A stretch of DNA of 17,656 bases from positions 1 to 17,656 of the forward strand of contig JAEWQS010000119.1 of NCBI GenBank assembly GCA_023399095.1, given 5' to 3'. Source of the DNA: Bacillota bacterium. GTDB lineage: Bacteria > Bacillota > Clostridia > Christensenellales > SZUA-584. The notes beneath the pieces were generated by a model. It searched no databases and was not told the origin of the DNA. It worked only from the letters and a program-made list of their open reading frames with translations. A program made the translations under genes and the position numbers. Positions within the stretch are counted from its first letter, which is position 1. The number at the start of each line of letters is the position of its first letter. This document shows positions 14,038 to 17,656 of the stretch, piece after piece.

Positions 14038-14901
14038 TTATTTACTCAGACGTAGCAGTTCGTCAGTAAATTCCTGCGCTAACATAACCGTGCCGACGCG
14101 ATTGACCCGACCTGTCATATAGACGGACTCATCGGCACAAATCTCTATCTTCAGCTTGCCGCCGGGCATATGAACGGTAACGAGATTATCCACCAGCCCC
14201 AGCTTGTAAGCGGCACTCGCGGCCGCACAGCTGCTGCTTCCAGACGCCAGCGTATAGCCTGCACCTCTTTCAAAGATTTCGATTTGTATGTTTTGCTTAT
14301 CCAGAACCTTGAGCAGCTGCATGTTTATTCTGCATGGAAAATTGTCTGAGATCTCTACATATGGCCCCAACTCACAGGCTATTTCTTTGCTGATAACGTC
14401 CATAGGAATGACGCAGTGTGGATTTCCTATGGACAGACACGTCACCTGATAGCTTTGATTGTTAAATGTCATTGTTTCGTTGATGACTTCTCTTTCTTCG
14501 CCTTTGACTGGTATTCTATGACTTTCATATGTCGTTTTGCCCATAAGCACCTTTGAAACATCACCGCTGTCACTCAAATATTCAACGCTGACGTCTCCGC
14601 CGAGAGTTGTAAGAACCAAGCTACTATCGGTTATGTATCCGGCATCTTTTAGATATTTTGAGAATATCCGCACGCCATTCCCGCTTTTTTCAGCTTCACT
14701 TCCGTCAGGATTATATATCTTGACCGAGATTTTTCCGTTATCAACAATCGGCCCATATAAAATTCCATCTGAGCCGACACCAAAGTTTCTGTCACAAATG
14801 AGCTTAATCATTGATTCATTAAAATCAAGTGCGTTCTTCTGCGAATCAAGCACCAAATAATCGTTGCCTAAACCGTGATATTTTTGCAGCTCAATCGTCA
14901 T
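14038..14901 (-). CDS. DapF-like epimerase/racemase with both catalytic cysteines replaced by serine
   Basis: A 287-residue member of the diaminopimelate epimerase fold family. Much of the DapF pattern is kept: KYHGLGNDY (7-15) with Asn13, RNFGVGSDG (38-46), NPDGSEAE (64-71), GNPH with His162, and ERGAG with Glu211 and Arg212. But the two acid/base cysteines are gone: SGNG has Ser73 where DapF has Cys73, and LASGS has Ser220 where DapF has ACGTG. Such Ser/Ser paralogues are annotated as DapF in other bacteria but may act on other amino acids. The ATG has GAGGAGG 5 bases upstream and starts 10 bases after the toroid gene, so the two are co-transcribed. I infer an epimerase or isomerase of unknown substrate; lysine or peptidoglycan synthesis is not supported by the neighbours. 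Confidence 0.85.
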   Translation of the reverse strand: MTIELQKYHGLGNDYLVLDSQKNALDFNESMIKLICDRNFGVGSDGILYGPIVDNGKISVKIYNPDGSEAEKSGNGVRIFSKYLKDAGYITDSSLVLTTLGGDVSVEYLSDSGDVSKVLMGKTTYESHRIPVKGEEREVINETMTFNNQSYQVTCLSIGNPHCVIPMDVISKEIACELGPYVEISDNFPCRINMQLLKVLDKQNIQIEIFERGAGYTLASGSSSCAAASAAYKLGLVDNLVTVHMPGGKLKIEICADESVYMTGRVNRVGTVMLAQEFTDELLRLSK

Positions 14902-14911
14902 AACTGCCTCC

Positions 14912-15751
14912 TCATAATATTGGGTTCTTTCTCAGATTACTTAATATCTCATGATAGCGCTCTGTTGCCAGATCGCTCTGCTCCCCCTTTTTGCAAAAAG
15001 TGAATGTAGCCAGCTTCGAATTGGGGCGCTCCACAATCACCTTGCCGTTCTCAAGCTTGGATTCCAAAACCTCAAACGCCTCCAAAAAACGCTCATCCTT
15101 CTTTGCCTTGTCATAAAAAGAAAGCACATAGACATAGAAGAAAAGATTGTAGGTGGAAAAAGGGTAAGCGATCTGCATAAACAGTGAACCGATCCCATAT
15201 TGACAAGGACCAAGAGGCTGCCGCGTTATCCAATGAGCAAGAAGAAACTCTACTGCTCTGTCGAGAGATTCATATTTGTTAATCAAAGCTGAAAATCTGA
15301 ATGCGTCCAATGCCGTCAGAGTTGGCTCCGGATTGGAAAACTCCGTTTCCGGGCCTCTGCCAAAGCTGAATTTATTGCACCGCCAGCCGCCGTCACTGTG
15401 CTGAATATCAAAAAGATGCTCAAACGTTTTTTGAAGTCTTGGGTCTTGAGCATATCCCAAATGACAAAGCGTTCTTAAGACATTGATGGTGTGGCATGGG
15501 TATATTGCACCCTTCGGCGACACTTTAAACCTTCCGTCATCCCGCCATGTGCTCAGAATGAGATTAGCAGTCTCCTGCAATATGGGATCAGAGCGATCCA
15601 TGCCCAATTCTAAAAGCATATACGCGCAGTCAAGTGTTGTGAAAGGGCTTCCTTTCATCAGCCGTTTGTCCGGTGTTGTCCAATAATCAGCACCGTTGTC
15701 GTAACGCTTAGAGAGAATCGTTTGGATGTCGGACTGGTATAGGCTTTTCAT
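14912..15751 (-). CDS. Alpha-alpha toroid protein, prenyltransferase/squalene-oxidase repeat type
   Basis: A 279-residue, probably cytoplasmic protein with helical-pair repeats like those of prenyltransferase beta subunits and squalene cyclases. The clearest repeat is QHSDGGWRCNK (117-127) followed by PEPTLTALDAFR (141-152); earlier weaker repeats are SPFTTLDCAYMLLELG (35-50) and GRFKVSPKGAIYPCHTINVL (73-92). I see no DxDD motif of squalene cyclases. It has no signal peptide. The ATG has AGGAGG 5 bases upstream. It is first in a two-gene operon with the DapF-like gene, which suggests a joint role; what that is I cannot say. Standalone toroid proteins of this length in Clostridia are usually annotated only by the repeat. 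Confidence 0.75.
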   Translation of the reverse strand: MKSLYQSDIQTILSKRYDNGADYWTTPDKRLMKGSPFTTLDCAYMLLELGMDRSDPILQETANLILSTWRDDGRFKVSPKGAIYPCHTINVLRTLCHLGYAQDPRLQKTFEHLFDIQHSDGGWRCNKFSFGRGPETEFSNPEPTLTALDAFRFSALINKYESLDRAVEFLLAHWITRQPLGPCQYGIGSLFMQIAYPFSTYNLFFYVYVLSFYDKAKKDERFLEAFEVLESKLENGKVIVERPNSKLATFTFCKKGEQSDLATERYHEILSNLRKNPIL

Positions 15752-15800
15752 TAACTCCTCCTCGCCAGATCATTCTCTGGTTTAATTCTCCAACTGCCAT

Positions 15801-15809
15801 AGTATAACA
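15801..15809 (-). promoter_or_regulatory. Probable extended -10 promoter of the toroid/DapF-like operon
   Basis: On the minus strand TGTTATACT (TG, one base, TATACT) lies directly after the terminator of the upstream hydrolase gene and about 50 bases before the toroid ATG. The -35 region overlaps the terminator and is weak. A short CCAGA/TCTGG hairpin follows at 15765-15780 in the leader. Confidence 0.45.
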
Positions 15810-15838
15810 AAAAGCTCACGGGTTCAATCCCCGCGAGC
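15809..15838 (-). terminator. Rho-independent terminator of the alpha/beta hydrolase gene
   Basis: On the minus strand, GCTCGCGGG and CCCGTGAGC form a 9-bp stem (one G-U pair) around the loop GATTGAA, followed by TTTTT. It lies about 100 bases past the hydrolase stop. On the plus strand the same bases imitate a tRNA T-arm; see the rejected list. Confidence 0.85.
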
Positions 15839-15937
15839 CGTCGTCATGTCTTCAACAAGATGTGTCGTTTCACTCCGTTTCACAAATCGCAACGTACATG
15901 TTTCTTCATATCGGTGTGATCAGCTGCGTATTGATAC

Positions 15938-16960
15938 TTAATTTATTACTGCTTGTTTTAGGAATTCGCGCGTTTCTCTCACGATATCATCAGATAAACA
16001 CCAATAGATACTGCTATGTCCCGCGGGCAATTCCACCACTTTTCCGTGATCAAGATTTTCGGTCAAACGCTTACGTTCCGATAAGAACCATTCATGTGTT
16101 TCAGATTCTTCTCCGGGTGGACTGGCTTGTATCATAAGCACCGGCAGTGTTTTGGGAAACTCGAAATCTGTCAAATCGGACATATTACGTTCCAGCGTTT
16201 TCATTTCATTGATCAATGTATGGCTTGGATAATCCCAGCCGGTTACCATGGCAATTTTGCGCACCTCCTCCTCGTTATAAACGCCCTGCGGCGCACCGCT
16301 TACCATTAATGGGTTTAACCAAAGCATAGCGCGAAGAATACCAGCTTTTCTGAGCAATGAGATTGTACCGAATTGTGGTAACGAATCCTGCGCTGTTTGC
16401 CCGTCTTCTTGGGCCTTTATTATTCCTCTCGGCAGCGTTGTATCCAGTGCTATGATGGCATCAAGCTCATCTTCGTGCAATTGTGCATAAGCCATCGCAT
16501 AGATACCCCCGATTGAGTGCGCCACCAACACATAGGGAGGATTGATATCGGCTCCCTTTAGAGCAGCCCTGATTTCTTCGACAATATTTTTCGATGTTCT
16601 GGGCGCATCGGTATCTTCACTCCATCCGTATCCCATATATTCCACAACCGCAATACGGCCATGTTCCGCAAAGCGCGTCCATAAGGGTTTATACTCCAAA
16701 ACAGGTGCGCCAATACCGCCGCCACTCAGTATAACGTAAGTTGTCTCACCTTGACCCTCAGTATATACATGCATCTTCGTCCCGTTGACATCTACCATCT
16801 CACCAAGCGCGGGGTTCTGTTCTTTCTCACAGCTTGTCGCAATACACTGTATGCCTGCAAGCACCGCAACAAGAAGAATGATTGTACATAAGAGACCAAG
16901 CAAAATTCTAAGCAGCCTTTTCCCGATGCAGATAAATTTAAAAGTTTTTTGATTTGTCAA
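15938..16960 (-). CDS. Membrane-anchored alpha/beta hydrolase
   Basis: A 340-residue serine hydrolase. A basic N-terminus is followed by one hydrophobic segment (about 17-42), so the enzyme is probably anchored with its domain outside the cell. The alpha/beta fold is plain: the oxyanion segment LSGGGIGAP (78-86), strand VVEYMGYGWSE, the nucleophile elbow VAHSIGG with Ser149, and a late His315 in LPAGHSSIYW. The catalytic acid is less clear, near the QASPPGEESE segment. An open frame reaches 17017, but that ATG has no ribosome site; a TTG at 16958-16960 has AAGGAG 8 bases upstream, and an ATG at 16978 is a third choice. Substrate unknown; esters or lipids are plausible. It has its own promoter and terminator. 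Confidence 0.85.
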   Translation of the reverse strand: MTNQKTFKFICIGKRLLRILLGLLCTIILLVAVLAGIQCIATSCEKEQNPALGEMVDVNGTKMHVYTEGQGETTYVILSGGGIGAPVLEYKPLWTRFAEHGRIAVVEYMGYGWSEDTDAPRTSKNIVEEIRAALKGADINPPYVLVAHSIGGIYAMAYAQLHEDELDAIIALDTTLPRGIIKAQEDGQTAQDSLPQFGTISLLRKAGILRAMLWLNPLMVSGAPQGVYNEEEVRKIAMVTGWDYPSHTLINEMKTLERNMSDLTDFEFPKTLPVLMIQASPPGEESETHEWFLSERKRLTENLDHGKVVELPAGHSSIYWCLSDDIVRETREFLKQAVIN

Positions 16961-17030
16961 TCGAACATCTCCTTTCATAAATCTTTGGAAATATTCTAAT
17001 TCACTAAAGTCCTTCATACCATCGATTCGG

Positions 17031-17074
17031 CTTACAAATTCACCTTGCTTTCTTACAAATTTGTCACTATACCA
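17031..17074 (-). promoter_or_regulatory. Promoter of the alpha/beta hydrolase with direct repeats and a palindrome
   Basis: On the minus strand TGGTATAGT (17066-17074) forms an extended -10; the -35 is poor. Just downstream lie two exact copies of the 10-mer AATTTGTAAG (17031-17040 and 17052-17061), 21 bases apart, that is two helix turns. The upstream copy overlaps the perfect palindrome ACAAATTTGT (17055-17064). Such an arrangement over the transcription start suggests a repressor site; no regulator gene is adjacent. Confidence 0.45.
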
Positions 17075-17220
17075 TATGCTGTTATGGGTTTTTGAAAACT
17101 CCAGTATCTATGCAAAAGGCTCTATCTTAAGAAACAAAAAATCGAGCCCTTCCCCGATGAGGAATGAATCGGATTATTATGATTTCTTTACTGTTAAAAA
17201 AATACAGACTAAGCGTGAGT

Positions 17221-17260
17221 ATAAAAATATCGCAAACCACCACAGATGATTCGCGATATT
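17221..17260 (-). terminator. Rho-independent terminator of the tRNA-Arg gene
   Basis: On the minus strand, AATATCGC (17253-17260) pairs with GCGATATT (17226-17233); the inner bases extend the stem through G-U and A-T pairs to a small loop, and TTTTTATA follows. It lies about 20 bases past the tRNA 3' end. Confidence 0.75.
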
Positions 17261-17279
17261 GTCGGCAGGCCCTGCCTGC

Positions 17280-17356
17280 TGGCGTGCCCGGGAGGATTCG
17301 AACCTCTGACCTTTGGAGTCGGAGTCCAACGCTCTATCCAGCTGAGCTACGAGCAC
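17280..17356 (-). tRNA. tRNA-Arg (anticodon CCG)
   Basis: On the minus strand a full cloverleaf can be folded. The acceptor GTGCTCG pairs with CGGGCAC, the D-arm is GCTC...GAGC, the anticodon stem is TTGGA/TCCAA around the loop CTCCGAC, giving anticodon CCG (reads CGG, Arg), and the T-arm is GAGG-TTCGAAT-CCTC. The discriminator is G and a CCA end is encoded (17280-17282). There is one A-C mismatch at the base of the T-stem. It has its own promoter and terminator. Confidence 0.95.
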
Positions 17357-17656
17357 ACGCGTTGTTTGCCCTTCTACGCCAAACGATTATAGCACAAGGC
17401 TTGTATGATTGCCAAGGAGAAATAATTTTACGATCATTAACAATGCATACAAATTCTCGCGCCTTATTTTTGAGCAGCAAATTTGGGGCGAGCATTTCCA
17501 GCCCCCCGTTATCAAATTGGCCAGAATAGATGGTTTGTGTGCCGTGACACAGCGATACGTCGTAAACACAATTCACGCTCTCCTGTATCTCGCGATTCAT
17601 ACCTTCTTTTGTGGGTGCTTTAAGAGTGCCAAAGCGGGTGTTTCGGGCGATAACAC
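17334..17656 (-). other. Doubtful open frame, open at the window edge and overlapping the tRNA
   Basis: A minus-strand frame stays open from the window edge to a stop at 17334-17336, inside the tRNA. An ATG exists at 17600 with only a poorly placed AGAAGG. The middle part (NREIQESVNCVYDVS, then SGQFDNGGLEMLAPN) reads like an ordinary protein, but I recognise no family, and the frame runs through the tRNA promoter and 23 bases of the tRNA itself. It may be the decayed 3' end of a gene beginning beyond 17656, or chance. Apart from the tRNA promoter nothing else is seen in these 300 bases. Confidence 0.2.
17386..17415 (-). promoter_or_regulatory. Promoter of the tRNA-Arg gene
   Basis: On the minus strand -35 TTGGCA (17410-17415), an 18-base spacer and -10 TATAAT (17386-17391, preceded by TGC, so also an extended -10). 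It lies 29 bases before the tRNA 5' end. Confidence 0.8.

Noticed and set aside
13997..14038. Minus-strand tail reading RWRAGDTQPIEM then stop, just at the edge of the AT-rich island, like the end of a truncated protein.
   Set aside because: The frame does not extend meaningfully into the dapF-like gene and is too short to assign; possible chance.
15814..15838. On the plus strand CGGGTTCAATCCCCG looks like a tRNA T-arm, hinting at a tRNA remnant or integration site.
   Set aside because: No D-arm, anticodon arm or matching acceptor strand lies upstream, and on the minus strand the same bases make a complete terminator with a U-tract, in the right place after the hydrolase gene.
17140..17172. 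Minus-strand imperfect stem followed by TTTTTT, a possible extra terminator between the tRNA and the hydrolase.
   Set aside because: The stem has several mismatches and a much better terminator lies at 17221-17260.
1..17656. CRISPR arrays, insertion sequences and riboswitches.
   Set aside because: I saw no spaced repeat array, no transposase or terminal inverted repeats, and no leader with a recognisable riboswitch core.

Overview
The window looks like a chromosomal segment of a low- to mid-GC Gram-positive anaerobe of the Bacillota, probably Clostridia. The signs are GGAGG-type ribosome binding sites, TTGACA/TATAAT promoters, TTG starts, a lipoprotein VanY-type peptidase, a GNAT protein of the YoaP type and U-tract terminators. 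Every gene I accept lies on the minus strand, so transcription runs from the high to the low coordinates. I cannot name a species.

Positions 1-8507 (transcribed right to left) hold a carbohydrate or cyclitol catabolic cluster: FGGY sugar kinase, DeoR-family repressor, then a second unit of Gfo/Idh dehydrogenase, zinc-dependent alcohol dehydrogenase, phosphotriesterase-like metallohydrolase, divergent shikimate-dehydrogenase-like oxidoreductase, cupin-type glucose-6-phosphate isomerase, D-2-hydroxyacid dehydrogenase and a KDPG-type aldolase cut by the window edge. Two clear sigma-A-type promoters drive it, one before the kinase and one before the Gfo/Idh gene. Both carry the same AT-rich element (ATAACAATA, three exact copies), the best candidate for the operator of the DeoR protein. 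The gene set suggests serial oxidation of a polyol or cyclitol, hydrolytic opening of a lactone or ring, phosphorylation, isomerisation and aldol cleavage. I cannot assign it to a known pathway. No transporter or dehydratase is visible.

Positions 8586-11490 hold a three-gene unit with its own promoter and terminator: a GNAT/YoaP-type acetyltransferase, a RimJ/RimL-type acetyltransferase and a GrpB-family (UPF0157) protein with a long C-terminal extension. The linker of the last carries a GGADGPT sequence otherwise typical of the membrane beta subunit of Na+-pumping decarboxylases. Upstream are ndk and a lipoprotein D,D-carboxypeptidase (VanY/M15) with an SH3b domain.

Positions about 13060-13990 form an AT-rich island with one gene, a tyrosine-recombinase-like protein in which the recognisable catalytic residues are all replaced. 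It is probably a recent insertion upstream of the vanY-like gene.

Positions 14038-15751 hold a two-gene operon: an alpha-alpha-toroid (prenyltransferase/squalene-cyclase repeat) protein followed by a DapF-like epimerase in which both catalytic cysteines are serine. Upstream are a membrane-anchored alpha/beta hydrolase with a repeat-rich promoter and a tRNA-Arg(CCG) gene with promoter and terminator. The last 300 bases hold only the tRNA promoter and a doubtful partial ORF.
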